Assembly: GCA_028692275.1 (NCBI GenBank)
Contig: JAQUXR010000021.1
Span: 1-44,908 of the forward strand
Source of the DNA: Frisingicoccus sp009929615
GTDB taxonomy: Bacteria; Bacillota; Clostridia; Lachnospirales; Lachnospiraceae
DNA: 44,908 nt
Direction of reading: 5' to 3'
Positions 33,638 to 42,144 of this stretch are shown here, piece after piece. Below the pieces are notes generated by a model. The model made no database searches, was not told where the DNA came from, and saw only the letters and a list, made by a program, of their open reading frames with translations. The translations under genes and the position numbers were made by a program. The stretch's first letter is position 1. Every line of letters begins with the position of its first letter.

Positions 33638-34438
33638 ATGGAGATGAAATCTGCTTACAGTTTTGAGGATTTTGAAGAGATTATCCGAAGGCTGAGGGCC
33701 AAGGATGGCTGTCCTTGGGACCGGGTTCAGACCCATGAAAGTCTGCGGGATTGTATGATTGAAGAAGCCTATGAAGTTGTTGACGGTATTGATACCTATC
33801 GGGACTGTGGGGATGATACGAATCTCTGTGAGGAGCTGGGAGATGTGCTGCTTCAGGTGGTTATGCATGCCCGGATTGCAGAAGAAGAAGGACGGTTTTC
33901 AATGGAAGATGTCCTTCGTGGTATTTCGGAAAAGATGATTCGCAGACACCCTCATGTTTTTGGCAGTGAAAATGCCGACACACCTGAGCAGGTGCTTGAA
34001 AACTGGGAAGATATTAAGAAACAGGAAAAGCATGAAGAAACAGTCACAGAGGGAATGCGCCGAGTGGCAAAATCACTCCCGGCAAATATCCGTGCGGCAA
34101 AGGTTCAGAAAAAAGCGGCTAAAGTCGGCTTTGATTTTGCGGATTACAGAGAGGCAGCGGATAAAATTGAAGAAGAGCTTCAGGAAGTGATGGAAGCCGT
34201 TAAAAAGGGCAAGAAGTCTGAAATTTTTGAAGAATTTGGAGATTTAATGTTCTCCGCAGTGAATTTATCCCGTTTTTTGGATATAAATGCGGAAAATACC
34301 TTGACAAATGTAACGGAAAAGTTTATAAATAGATTTGAATATATCGAAGAAAAAGCCGTAACGAAAGGCTTTGAACTCAAAGATATGAGCATCCAGCAGA
34401 TGGATGCATTATGGAATGAAATTAAACATTTATATTAA
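33638..34438 (+). CDS. mazG: Nucleoside triphosphate pyrophosphohydrolase MazG
   Basis: A 266-residue two-domain MazG that hydrolyses NTPs to NMP and PPi, probably cleaning non-standard nucleotides. Both domains keep metal-binding acid motifs: EEAYE...EELGD (first) and EELQE...EEFGD (second). LRAKDGCPWDRVQTHESLRDCMIEEAYE is the classic start. Unlike B. subtilis YabN, it lacks the methylase-like domain. ATG 33638 has AGAGGTGTGA upstream; the earlier frame overlaps the previous gene. It opens the conserved yab/div cluster. Confidence 0.95.
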   Translation: MEMKSAYSFEDFEEIIRRLRAKDGCPWDRVQTHESLRDCMIEEAYEVVDGIDTYRDCGDDTNLCEELGDVLLQVVMHARIAEEEGRFSMEDVLRGISEKMIRRHPHVFGSENADTPEQVLENWEDIKKQEKHEETVTEGMRRVAKSLPANIRAAKVQKKAAKVGFDFADYREAADKIEEELQEVMEAVKKGKKSEIFEEFGDLMFSAVNLSRFLDINAENTLTNVTEKFINRFEYIEEKAVTKGFELKDMSIQQMDALWNEIKHLY

Positions 34439-34473
34439 CATATGTTTAACCAAATTTAAGGAGGAATATAAAA

Positions 34474-34749
34474 ATGAACAAAACAGAATTAATCGCAGCT
34501 ATGGCAGAACAGGCCGAATTATCAAAGAAAGATGCTGAAAAAGCTTTAAAAGCTTTTGTAGATACTATTGGAACAGAGCTTAAAAAAGGTGAAAAAGTTC
34601 AGTTAGTTGGTTTTGGTACATTTGAAGTAAGTGCAAGACCTGCAAGAGAAGGAAGAAATCCTCAGACTGGCGAAGCAATGAAGATTGCAGCTTCTAAAGC
34701 ACCTAAATTTAAAGCTGGTAAAGCTTTAAAAGATATGATCAATAAATAA
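34474..34749 (+). CDS. DNA-binding protein HU
   Basis: A 91-residue nucleoid protein of full HU length. MNKTELIAAMAEQAELSKKDAEKAL is the dimerisation helix pair and VGFGTFEVSARPAREGRNPQTGE is the DNA-binding arm with the invariant Pro. It has a strong AAGGAGG site and many AAA/GAA codons, in keeping with high expression. Its place between mazG and rqcP is the Clostridia order. Confidence 0.97.
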   Translation: MNKTELIAAMAEQAELSKKDAEKALKAFVDTIGTELKKGEKVQLVGFGTFEVSARPAREGRNPQTGEAMKIAASKAPKFKAGKALKDMINK

Positions 34750-34753
34750 TTCG

Positions 34754-34993
34754 ATGCGCTTAGATAAATTTTTAAAGGTATCCCGCTTGATTAAGCGGAG
34801 GACCATCGCGAACGAAGCATGTGACGCAGGTCGTGTGTCTGTCAATGGCAAGACAGCCAAGGCTGGAACAGGCGTTAAAGCCGGTGATATTATTGAGATT
34901 GGTTTTGGCACCCGGAACGTTAGGGTTGAAGTGCTTGATGTTGTGGAAACCGTTCGTAAAGAAGAAGCGAAGGAATTATTCAAGTATTTGTGA
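34754..34993 (+). CDS. rqcP: S4-domain RNA-binding protein RqcP (YabO)
   Basis: A 79-residue S4-domain protein (MRLDKFLKVSRLIKRRTIANEACDAGRVSVNGKTAK). By family it works in ribosome quality control with RqcH, adding Ala tails to stalled chains on 50S subunits. It starts 4 bases after the HU stop with no clear Shine-Dalgarno sequence, so it depends on re-initiation after HU, which should keep its level well below HU. It is followed by a terminator-like hairpin. Confidence 0.93.
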   Translation: MRLDKFLKVSRLIKRRTIANEACDAGRVSVNGKTAKAGTGVKAGDIIEIGFGTRNVRVEVLDVVETVRKEEAKELFKYL

Positions 34994-35007
34994 TAGAATA
35001 ATCTTGG

Positions 35008-35064
35008 AAGCCTCTCCATATATTTAGATTAACTTAAGGTAATCTGATATGGGGAGGCTTTTTT
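35008..35064 (+). terminator. Terminator-like hairpin containing the yabP ribosome binding site
   Basis: AAGCCTCTCCATAT (35008-35021) pairs with ATATGGGGAGGCTT (35047-35060; one G-U), with an inner stem AGATTA/TAATCT, followed by T6 that ends right at the yabP ATG. The descending arm holds GGGGAGG, the Shine-Dalgarno sequence of yabP. Confidence 0.75.
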
Positions 35065-35349
35065 ATGGATGAAAGGATTGGAGGAAAGAATCATAAGCTG
35101 ACACTGTTTAACCGCGGCAGTGTCCAGATGAGCGGAATTCTGGACGTGATTTCTTTTGATACCAGTGAAATCGTCATGGATACCGAAGAAGGACTTTTAC
35201 TCATACGGGGTGAAGACCTTCATGTCAATCATTTAACCCTGGAAAAGGGAGAAGTTCATATTGATGGTCACGTCGATAGTCTGATTTATTCTAATAACAA
35301 AAAGCCGCCAAAAAGCTCAGAAAAAGGTTTTGGCCGGCTATTCCGATAA
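35065..35349 (+). CDS. yabP: Sporulation protein YabP
   Basis: A 94-residue YabP/YqfC-family protein. The pattern HKLTLFNRGSVQMSGILDVISFDTSEIVMDTEEGLLLIRGEDLHVNHLTLEKGEVHIDGHVDSLIY is typical of this mother-cell (sigma-E regulon) sporulation family; the molecular role is not known. Its ribosome binding site lies in the arm of the preceding hairpin, 8 bases from the ATG. yabQ follows after 4 bases. Confidence 0.94.
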   Translation: MDERIGGKNHKLTLFNRGSVQMSGILDVISFDTSEIVMDTEEGLLLIRGEDLHVNHLTLEKGEVHIDGHVDSLIYSNNKKPPKSSEKGFGRLFR

Positions 35350-35353
35350 TCCT

Positions 35354-35734
35354 ATGAGTGCAGAGGTTCAAAGTCAGTTTTATCTTTTCTTTCTGGCAAT
35401 TTTCTGGGGTATAGGCATGTGCCTGGTTTATGATACCTTTAAAATCTTCAGGAAACTTGTCCCCCACTCTCCGGGCTGGATAAACATTGAAGATGTCTTT
35501 TACTGGGCCGTAATGACTGTCCTGCTTTTTTATTTATTATTCACCTATAATCGAGGAGAAATTCGAAGTTTCACCATTGCAGGTATTCTGACAGGCAGTA
35601 TCTTTTATATAAAAACAATAAGCAGCGTCTATATTTCACTGATAAGCTGGGTTCTACACCCTTTTTTGCGCCTATTTTCAAAAATCCGATTTGTTTTGGG
35701 AAAAGCTATTGAATTATTTTTGGGAAAAAGGTAA
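35354..35734 (+). CDS. yabQ: Spore cortex biosynthesis membrane protein YabQ
   Basis: 126 residues with about three to four TM helices. GIGMCLVYDTFKIFRKL, then NIEDVFYWAVMTVLLFYLLFTYNRGEIRSFTIAG and a basic C-terminus match YabQ, needed for cortex formation in B. subtilis. The start is taken as ATG 35354, 4 bases after the yabP stop, with no independent Shine-Dalgarno (coupled). A TTG at 35330 with a close AAAGG is a weaker option. Confidence 0.88.
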   Translation: MSAEVQSQFYLFFLAIFWGIGMCLVYDTFKIFRKLVPHSPGWINIEDVFYWAVMTVLLFYLLFTYNRGEIRSFTIAGILTGSIFYIKTISSVYISLISWVLHPFLRLFSKIRFVLGKAIELFLGKR

Positions 35735-35791
35735 AATAAAAAAGATAAATAACAGTTTCTTGGTAATTATGAAGATTTCAGGTGGAGATAA

Positions 35792-36100
35792 ATGGCAGAA
35801 AAAAAGGTGAGACGCAGGACAAGGCGGAGAAACCGGAACGGAATGGCAATCATTGCCTGTGTTGTTCTTGTTTTTTGCATCGTTCTTATGTATAATAGTG
35901 CAAAATTGAATGATAAGCTCTCAGCAGATAGAACTTCTATTGAAGAACTTCAGTCTCAGATTGATGAGCAGAGCGAGATGAAGGCTGCCCTGGAAGAGAA
36001 GTCGGATTATATGAATTCTGATGAATACTACAAGGAATTGGCTAGAGAGAAGCTTGGATTAGCCGGTTCAGACGATATTATTTTTAAGAAGGCCGAATAA
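35792..36100 (+). CDS. divIC: Septum formation initiator family protein (DivIC/FtsB)
   Basis: A 102-residue bitopic division protein: very basic cytoplasmic N-terminus (KKVRRRTRRRNRNG), one TM (about 18-34), then a coiled coil (LSADRTSIEELQSQIDEQSEMKAALEEKSDYM) and the conserved YKELAREKLGLAGSDDIIF end. It acts with FtsL-type partners at the septum. AGGTGGAG upstream of the ATG. The position between yabQ and spoIIE matches B. subtilis divIC. Confidence 0.93.
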   Translation: MAEKKVRRRTRRRNRNGMAIIACVVLVFCIVLMYNSAKLNDKLSADRTSIEELQSQIDEQSEMKAALEEKSDYMNSDEYYKELAREKLGLAGSDDIIFKKAE

Positions 36101-36106
36101 GGGCGT

Positions 36107-36122
36107 TTCGAGAAGTGTCGAT
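36107..36122. promoter_or_regulatory. Possible Spo0A-box pair upstream of spoIIE
   Basis: TTCGAGA (36107-36113, reverse-complement TCTCGAA) and TGTCGAT (36116-36122) each match 6 of 7 bases of the 0A box TGTCGAA. A weak TAGGAT -10-like sequence lies near 36155. B. subtilis spoIIE is Spo0A-activated; here this is only suggestive. Confidence 0.3.
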
Positions 36123-36199
36123 GGATTGTGAGCAATAAGCATGTCCCCGGAACATAGGATGTTAATGTCTTGTGACAGAGATTTATGGGAGGGATATGA

Positions 36200-38077
36200 A
36201 TGAAACGAATCAATATCCGTCAGTGGATGGTGATATTGCTTAGTGGTTTTTTACAGCAGCCCCTGGTGGGTGGGATGAATCCTTTTGGGATTGCATATTT
36301 TGGAGCGGCCTATATGTGGCCGGAACACAGGAATCTTTTGCCGGTGGTGACACTGATAGGAATGGCAGCGAATGTTCCCCAGACTGTGCTTCTGAAGTAT
36401 TTGGGAATACTGATAGGAATTATGCTTATAACTTATATACTGGAATGGAAAAAGGCTTGGATCAGCCAGCACGAGATGCTACTGATGATAAGTCTTTTAA
36501 TTTTGTCCGGAGATATGGGATACGGATTGGCACAAAGCGGAATTTCTAAAGCCGCCGCCGCATATCATTTGAAAGCGGGATGTGTTGAGATCCTTTGCAG
36601 TGCTGCCGGTTTTGTTCTCTTTTATGGAATTATGAAAGTGTTTTTAAAAAATGTTGAGGGCAGCAGAGCAGATGAAGGGGAGCGGGAAGAGAACTTTGTG
36701 CGCTGTCGTCTGGGAGATATGGCAGCATCTTTTCGTAAGCTGTCGCATATGTTGATTAACGATATACCTGAGAAAAAGGGGCTGAGTGAAAGTGAGGCCA
36801 GCCAGGTGTTCTCGGAACTGACAGAAAATATGTGTTCAGCCTGTGGAAGGCGGGAACTCTGTTGGGAGAAGGAATACTATGACACCTGCCATTCGGCTTA
36901 TAATTTAATTCAGGTATTTTCAGAGCAGGGACAGGTAGAACGTAAGCAGGTGCCGGCAAACTTCCGCCGGCGATGTATTAATATTGACGGTTTTTTAAAA
37001 GAGACCAACCGGGTGATGCAGATGGCGAGCATGAATATACGGTGGCAGAACCGGCTGAATGAAAATCGCCTGGCATTTGCAGGCCAGATGGGAGAAATTG
37101 CGGAGATTATGGATAGCCTTTCCGGAGAACTGTTGGAGCGAAAGGAAACGGCAAAAACCATATCGGAAACGCTGACTCATAAACTGGAGAATAAACGATT
37201 GAAGATAAAAAAGATTTCTGTTACGGATGAAGGCAGCCATGGGCGGAGGCAGAAAATCTATATGCTTGCAAAGATGCGGAGGGGACGCTGCATGACGGTC
37301 AGGGAATTGGCAGATACCGTCAGTGAAGCTGCACGGCGAAGTTTTATAGCTGAAAAGGACAACCCGGGTCTTGTTGGGCACAAATATAGTGTTTTTGAGT
37401 TTGTAGAAGACACACGTTATCGTTTGATACAGGGAATAGCCCGATGCCCGCGAGAGGGTGAGGCCATTAATGGTGACAGTTATGCTTTTATCTATTTAGA
37501 TTCAGGACAGGTCCTTATGTCTTTGTCCGATGGTATGGGTAGTGGAGAAAAGGCAAAAGAAGAAAGTGAATTAATGATTAATCTGTTGGAACAGATGGTA
37601 GATACAGGATTTCAGAGACGTTCTGCATTGAGAATGATAAATTCGCTGATGATGCTCCACGGAGACAGCCAGCTCTTTTCATCCATGGACCTGAGTGTTA
37701 TCGACCTTTATAGTGGTATCTGCGAATTTATAAAGATTGGTGCTTCGTCAACTTTTATAAAGCGGGGGCATCAGGTAGAATGTGTTACTTCCGGTTCTCT
37801 GCCTATGGGGGTTTTTCCGGAGATTGACTGCGAAGGGTTTTGCAGGAATCTTTTTGATGGTGATATTATTGTTATGGTCAGCGATGGGGTTGTAAATCGA
37901 TTTACCCATGGGAATGAGTCCATCGCCGCTTTTCTGGCGGAAATTGAGTTGGCAAATCCGAATACGATGGCTTCAGAAATATTGAATGAAGCACTGGACA
38001 GGCCGGGGGACAGGCAGCAGGACGATATGACCGTTCTTGTCTGTACAATTTGTAAGAAACAGGCATCTGTGATATGA
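36200..38077 (+). CDS. spoIIE: Stage II sporulation protein E, short membrane region
   Basis: A 625-residue membrane PP2C phosphatase that in B. subtilis dephosphorylates SpoIIAA to activate sigma-F and works at the polar septum. The N-terminal 150 residues hold only about five TM helices (B. subtilis SpoIIE, 827 residues, has ten). A central domain includes C212xxC215x5C221x8C230, a possible metal site. The C-terminal PP2C domain has NGDSY (424-428), SDGMGSG (443-449), SDG (561-563) and DDMT (608-611), so catalysis should be intact. GGGAGG precedes the ATG. The tilS frame overlaps its stop. Confidence 0.93.
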   Translation: MKRINIRQWMVILLSGFLQQPLVGGMNPFGIAYFGAAYMWPEHRNLLPVVTLIGMAANVPQTVLLKYLGILIGIMLITYILEWKKAWISQHEMLLMISLLILSGDMGYGLAQSGISKAAAAYHLKAGCVEILCSAAGFVLFYGIMKVFLKNVEGSRADEGEREENFVRCRLGDMAASFRKLSHMLINDIPEKKGLSESEASQVFSELTENMCSACGRRELCWEKEYYDTCHSAYNLIQVFSEQGQVERKQVPANFRRRCINIDGFLKETNRVMQMASMNIRWQNRLNENRLAFAGQMGEIAEIMDSLSGELLERKETAKTISETLTHKLENKRLKIKKISVTDEGSHGRRQKIYMLAKMRRGRCMTVRELADTVSEAARRSFIAEKDNPGLVGHKYSVFEFVEDTRYRLIQGIARCPREGEAINGDSYAFIYLDSGQVLMSLSDGMGSGEKAKEESELMINLLEQMVDTGFQRRSALRMINSLMMLHGDSQLFSSMDLSVIDLYSGICEFIKIGASSTFIKRGHQVECVTSGSLPMGVFPEIDCEGFCRNLFDGDIIVMVSDGVVNRFTHGNESIAAFLAEIELANPNTMASEILNEALDRPGDRQQDDMTVLVCTICKKQASVI

Positions 38078-38115
38078 TAACTTTATTGTATTGGCATGGA
38101 AAAGGAGCGTTGGGA

Positions 38116-39588
38116 ATGAATTATCTGGTGGAAAAAGTCAGTGAATATATGCAGCAGTATCACATGGTTGAACAGGGGCAGAAAGTGGTTGTCGGTGTAT
38201 CTGGCGGAGCGGATTCCATGGGATTATTTTGTGTACTCTCAGAATTGGCTGAATATTTTCATATAACACTTGCGGTTGTCCACATCAATCATGGAATTCG
38301 TGGAAAAGCTGCGGATGATGACCAGTCTTTTGTGGAAAAGACCTGCAAGAAGCAGAACATTCCATGCTATAGTTTTCATGTGGATTTAAAACGTTTTGCC
38401 AAAAAAGAAGGTATGTCTCAGGAAGAGGCGGGTAGATATTATAGATACCAGTGCTTTGAAAAGGTACGAAAGGAAATAGGGGCTCATCGGATTGCAGTGG
38501 CTCATCAGCAGAATGATGCCAGTGAGACAGTGTTGTTTAACTTGTTCCGGGGGACAGGCCTCCGGGGGTTGTCGGGTATTCCGCCGGTTCGTGATGTTAT
38601 TATACGGCCGTTATTGTGTGCCGACAGAAGTGAAATAGAAACCTATCTTCGGGAAAAGGATGTGGCCTGGCGGACAGATGAAACAAATCTGACCGATGAA
38701 TATACACGGAATAAAATACGTAATCAGATACTGCCCTATGTGGAAGAGCATATTAATCCGTCAGCAGGGCAACATATACAGGAAACAGCGGGGCTGTTGA
38801 AAGATATTTCCGATTATCTGGACAGGCAGGGAGAAGAGGCATTTGACCGGTGTGCACGGGTCAGCTGTCAATTAGTATGCTCCATTCATGAGGCTAGTTT
38901 TAGAGAATTAGATATTGTTATTCAGCGGGAAGTCATACGCCGGGCGATAGGGGTAACTGCCGGCCAGCTGAAAGATGTCGATAAAGAACACGTAGAGATG
39001 GTGCGTGTATTGATGGATAAACATGTAGGACGCCGGTGCCATTTGCCATATCAGCTGCAGGCGGTGCGGACCTATGAAGGTATTTCTATAAAAAAGGAAA
39101 CTCAGGAGGTTTCTGAGCGGGCAGAGGCCATTTGCATAGATGTGAAAGCACCGGGGAAATATCCCCTTCCGGGACCGGAAATGGAAATCGAATTGTCCAT
39201 TAAGGAAGCGATTCAAAATGAAGAAATTCCCATAAATAGGTATACGAAATGGTTTGATTATGATAGAATAAAAAATGGTCTGACGGTACGGACCAGGGAA
39301 AACGGTGACTTTATTACATTAGACAGCCAGGGACATAGAAAGCTGTTAAAGCGCTGGATGATCGATGAAAAGATACCCAGGGAGGAACGGGAACAGATGC
39401 TTTTGCTGGCAGATGGGAACCATATACTCTGGATAATGGGTTACCGTATCAGTGATTATTATAAAGTGAGTGATATGACGAAAAACGTATTGGTCACTAG
39501 GATAAAAGGAGAAAAGAGCAATGGAAGACAATATCAAAATATTGTTGACAGAGGAAGAAGTCGATACCCGGATTTGCGAACTGGGTGA
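38116..39588 (+). CDS. tilS: tRNA(Ile)-lysidine synthase
   Basis: Converts C34 of tRNA-Ile(CAU) to lysidine with ATP, letting it read AUA. The PP-loop is VGVSGGADSMGL; HINHGIRGKAADDDQSFVE, AVAHQQNDASETVLFNLFRGTGLRGLSGI and the C-terminal RTRENGDFITLDSQGHRKLLKRWMIDEKIP/YRISDYYKVSDMTK regions are present. ATG 38116 has AAAGGAG 8 bases upstream; an ATG at 38074 overlapping the spoIIE stop is the alternative. The last 22 codons overlap hpt by 68 bases, after the normal family end (VLVTRI), giving a Gly/Arg-rich tail. Confidence 0.93.
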   Translation: MNYLVEKVSEYMQQYHMVEQGQKVVVGVSGGADSMGLFCVLSELAEYFHITLAVVHINHGIRGKAADDDQSFVEKTCKKQNIPCYSFHVDLKRFAKKEGMSQEEAGRYYRYQCFEKVRKEIGAHRIAVAHQQNDASETVLFNLFRGTGLRGLSGIPPVRDVIIRPLLCADRSEIETYLREKDVAWRTDETNLTDEYTRNKIRNQILPYVEEHINPSAGQHIQETAGLLKDISDYLDRQGEEAFDRCARVSCQLVCSIHEASFRELDIVIQREVIRRAIGVTAGQLKDVDKEHVEMVRVLMDKHVGRRCHLPYQLQAVRTYEGISIKKETQEVSERAEAICIDVKAPGKYPLPGPEMEIELSIKEAIQNEEIPINRYTKWFDYDRIKNGLTVRTRENGDFITLDSQGHRKLLKRWMIDEKIPREEREQMLLLADGNHILWIMGYRISDYYKVSDMTKNVLVTRIKGEKSNGRQYQNIVDRGRSRYPDLRTG

Positions 39589-40048
39589 TTTAATTAGTAA
39601 AGAATACGCTGGAGAAAGCGTACATTTGATTTGTGTTTTAAAGGGCGGAGTATTTTTCATGTGTGAACTTGCAAAACGTATTTCCGTACCTGTATCTATG
39701 GATTTTCTTTCGGTTTCCAGTTATGGGAATGGAACATCTTCTTCAGGGGCTGTAAAGATTATCAAAGATTTGGATGAACCGCTGGAAGGCAAGAATGTAC
39801 TGATTGTGGAGGATATTATTGATTCAGGCAATACCCTTCATTATTTGGTGGAGATTTTATACAAAAGACAGCCAAAGAGTATTCGTATCTGTACACTTCT
39901 TGACAAACCGGACCGTCGTGTGGCAGATGTACACGTAGATTATACCGGCTTCGAGATTCCAGATGAATTTGTTGTAGGCTATGGATTGGATTATGCACAG
40001 AAGTATCGTAATCTGCCATTTGTCGGAGCTGTCGTACTTGACGAATAG
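39521..40048 (+). CDS. hpt: Hypoxanthine phosphoribosyltransferase
   Basis: A 175-residue purine-salvage enzyme making IMP (and GMP) from bases and PRPP. The PRPP motif is VLIVEDIIDSGNTL; VCVLKGG-type (LICVLKGGVFFMCEL) and the C-terminal GYGLDYAQKYRNLPFVG are conserved. The ATG lies inside tilS, with AAAGGAG upstream. ftsH follows after 11 bases. The tilS-hpt-ftsH order is the same as in B. subtilis. Confidence 0.97.
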   Translation: MEDNIKILLTEEEVDTRICELGDLISKEYAGESVHLICVLKGGVFFMCELAKRISVPVSMDFLSVSSYGNGTSSSGAVKIIKDLDEPLEGKNVLIVEDIIDSGNTLHYLVEILYKRQPKSIRICTLLDKPDRRVADVHVDYTGFEIPDEFVVGYGLDYAQKYRNLPFVGAVVLDE

Positions 40049-40059
40049 GAGGTTGTCAA

Positions 40060-41970
40060 TTGAATAAAAGAAGAGGATTTGGCATATGGCCAATTGTTCT
40101 GGTAGTTATACTTATTGCGGTACTCCTCTATGAAGGAATGGTTTTGAATCGGGCAGGAAGTTACACGTATCCTCAGTTTTTAAATGATTTAGAGAATCAA
40201 ACAGGTTCCATCGAGGAGATTATTATTGTACCGAACGGTGAAGTGCCAACAGGAGAAGTTGAAGTTTCATGGACAGATGGTTCTACGACCAGCTGCTATG
40301 TGACAGATGTTAATGAAGTTAAAAACCTTTTGACTGAAAAAGATATGTCAAACTGGTTTATTACCGATGCGAGAAGAGAATCATGGCTGGAGAAGAATAT
40401 TGCGGTTGTTGTACTGGGAGTTGTATTCTTAGCATTTATATTCTCATTTATTTCCAGTCAGCAGGGTGGTTCCAATTCCAAGATGATGAATTTTGGAAAG
40501 AGCCGTGCAAAGATGTCCGATGAATCAGCGAAGGAGACGACCTTTAAGAAGGTTGCCGGGCTGGAGGAAGAGAAGGAAGAACTGCAGGAAGTTGTTGATT
40601 TCCTGAAGAATCCGAGAAGATATACAGAGTTGGGAGCCCGCATTCCGAAGGGCGTTATTCTTGTAGGACCTCCCGGAACAGGTAAGACGCTTTTGGCAAA
40701 AGCCGTAGCGGGTGAAGCCGGAGTTCCATTCTTTAGTATTTCAGGATCAGACTTTGTTGAGATGTTTGTCGGTGTGGGTGCATCCCGTGTTCGAGATTTA
40801 TTTGAAGAAGCAAAGAAGCATTCACCATGTATCGTATTTATTGATGAAATTGATGCGGTTGCCCGCCGTAGAGGTACGGGTATGGGTGGCGGCCATGATG
40901 AGCGTGAACAGACCTTAAACCAGCTTCTTGTTGAGATGGATGGTTTTGGTGTGAATCAGGGAATCATCGTTATGGCAGCAACAAACCGTGTAGATATTTT
41001 AGATCCGGCCATTTTAAGACCCGGACGATTTGACCGTAAGGTTGGCATTGGACGTCCGGACGTTAAAGGCCGTCGTGAGATTCTGGAAGTTCATGCGAAG
41101 GGCAAACCTTTGGGCGATGATGTGGATTTAGAGCAGATTGCCCAGACAACAGCTGGATTTACAGGAGCAGATTTAGAAAACCTTATGAATGAAGCGGCTA
41201 TTATGGCAGCTAAGCAGCGACGTGCCTATATCATTCAGGCAGATATTCGAAAAGCATTTATTAAAGTAGGCATTGGTGCGGAGAAGAGAAGCCGTGTCAT
41301 TTCAGATAATGAAAAACGTATTACAGCTTATCATGAATCCGGCCATGCTATTTTATTCCATTTACTCCCGGATGTTGGACCGGTATATTCCGTATCTATT
41401 ATTCCAACAGGTATTGGTGCAGCAGGCTATACGATGCCGTTACCAGGTAAGGATGAGATGTTCTATACAAAAGGACGGATGCTTCAGGATATTACCGTAT
41501 CTCTGGGCGGACGTGTTGCAGAAGAATTAATTTTTGATGATATAACAACGGGTGCTTCTCAGGATATTAAACAGGCGACCCAGACAGCCAAAGCTATGGT
41601 AACCCAGTATGGTATGACAGATGCCGTGGGTCTGGTTAATTATGGCGGCGATGATGACGAAGTCTTCATTGGCCGTGATTTAGCCCATACAAAGGCATAT
41701 AGTGAAAGTGTTGCCACAGCAATTGATCAGGAAGTCAAACGTATTATGGACGAATGTCACGAACGGGCGAGAACACTTATTCAGGAAAATAGAGCGGTAT
41801 TAGAAAAATGTGCGCAGCTTTTACTTGAAAAAGAGAAGATTACCCGGGAGGAATTTGAAGAACTCTTCGAATCTGATGAACAAATCGTTAAAAATAAAAC
41901 GGAAAATCCCGAAAAAATTGTTGAAAAAGAAGAAAGTATCGGTGTTGCAGTAGAAGAAACTGGAATATAA
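40060..41970 (+). CDS. ftsH: ATP-dependent zinc metalloprotease FtsH
   Basis: A 636-residue membrane AAA+ protease. TM1 is about 10-28 and TM2 about 113-132, enclosing a short external domain. Walker A is GPPGTGKT (203-210), Walker B IVFIDEIDAV, the SRH region NRVDILDPAILRPGRFDRKV, and the zinc site HESGH (425-429). The acidic C-terminus (EEFEELFESDEQ...) is normal. The start is TTG 40060, fixed by AGGAGG 7 bases upstream. A strong terminator follows. Confidence 0.98.
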   Translation: MNKRRGFGIWPIVLVVILIAVLLYEGMVLNRAGSYTYPQFLNDLENQTGSIEEIIIVPNGEVPTGEVEVSWTDGSTTSCYVTDVNEVKNLLTEKDMSNWFITDARRESWLEKNIAVVVLGVVFLAFIFSFISSQQGGSNSKMMNFGKSRAKMSDESAKETTFKKVAGLEEEKEELQEVVDFLKNPRRYTELGARIPKGVILVGPPGTGKTLLAKAVAGEAGVPFFSISGSDFVEMFVGVGASRVRDLFEEAKKHSPCIVFIDEIDAVARRRGTGMGGGHDEREQTLNQLLVEMDGFGVNQGIIVMAATNRVDILDPAILRPGRFDRKVGIGRPDVKGRREILEVHAKGKPLGDDVDLEQIAQTTAGFTGADLENLMNEAAIMAAKQRRAYIIQADIRKAFIKVGIGAEKRSRVISDNEKRITAYHESGHAILFHLLPDVGPVYSVSIIPTGIGAAGYTMPLPGKDEMFYTKGRMLQDITVSLGGRVAEELIFDDITTGASQDIKQATQTAKAMVTQYGMTDAVGLVNYGGDDDEVFIGRDLAHTKAYSESVATAIDQEVKRIMDECHERARTLIQENRAVLEKCAQLLLEKEKITREEFEELFESDEQIVKNKTENPEKIVEKEESIGVAVEETGI

Positions 41971-41985
41971 TGGAAAAATAAGAGC

Positions 41986-42033
41986 AGAAAAGGGCGAATT
42001 ATACAAAATAGTTTGCCCTTTTCTTTTCTTTTG
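41986..42033 (+). terminator. Terminator of the hpt-ftsH transcript
   Basis: Stem AGAAAAGGGCGAA (41986-41998) with TTTGCCCTTTTCT (42012-42024), followed by a T-rich tract. Confidence 0.8.
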
Positions 42034-42107
42034 TTAATAAAATGACGATGAATAGAGGGGCTATATTACACTTTGCATAAAAAATGTATTTAAAAAAAAC
42101 ATGTTTG

Positions 42108-42138
42108 TTAACATTTATTCAAAGGATATGGATATAAT
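42108..42138 (+). promoter_or_regulatory. Possible promoter of a small RNA
   Basis: TTAACA (42108-42113) and a perfect TATAAT (42133-42138), with a long spacer of 19 bp. Predicted start near 42145. Confidence 0.45.
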
Positions 42139-42144
42139 AAAAAC

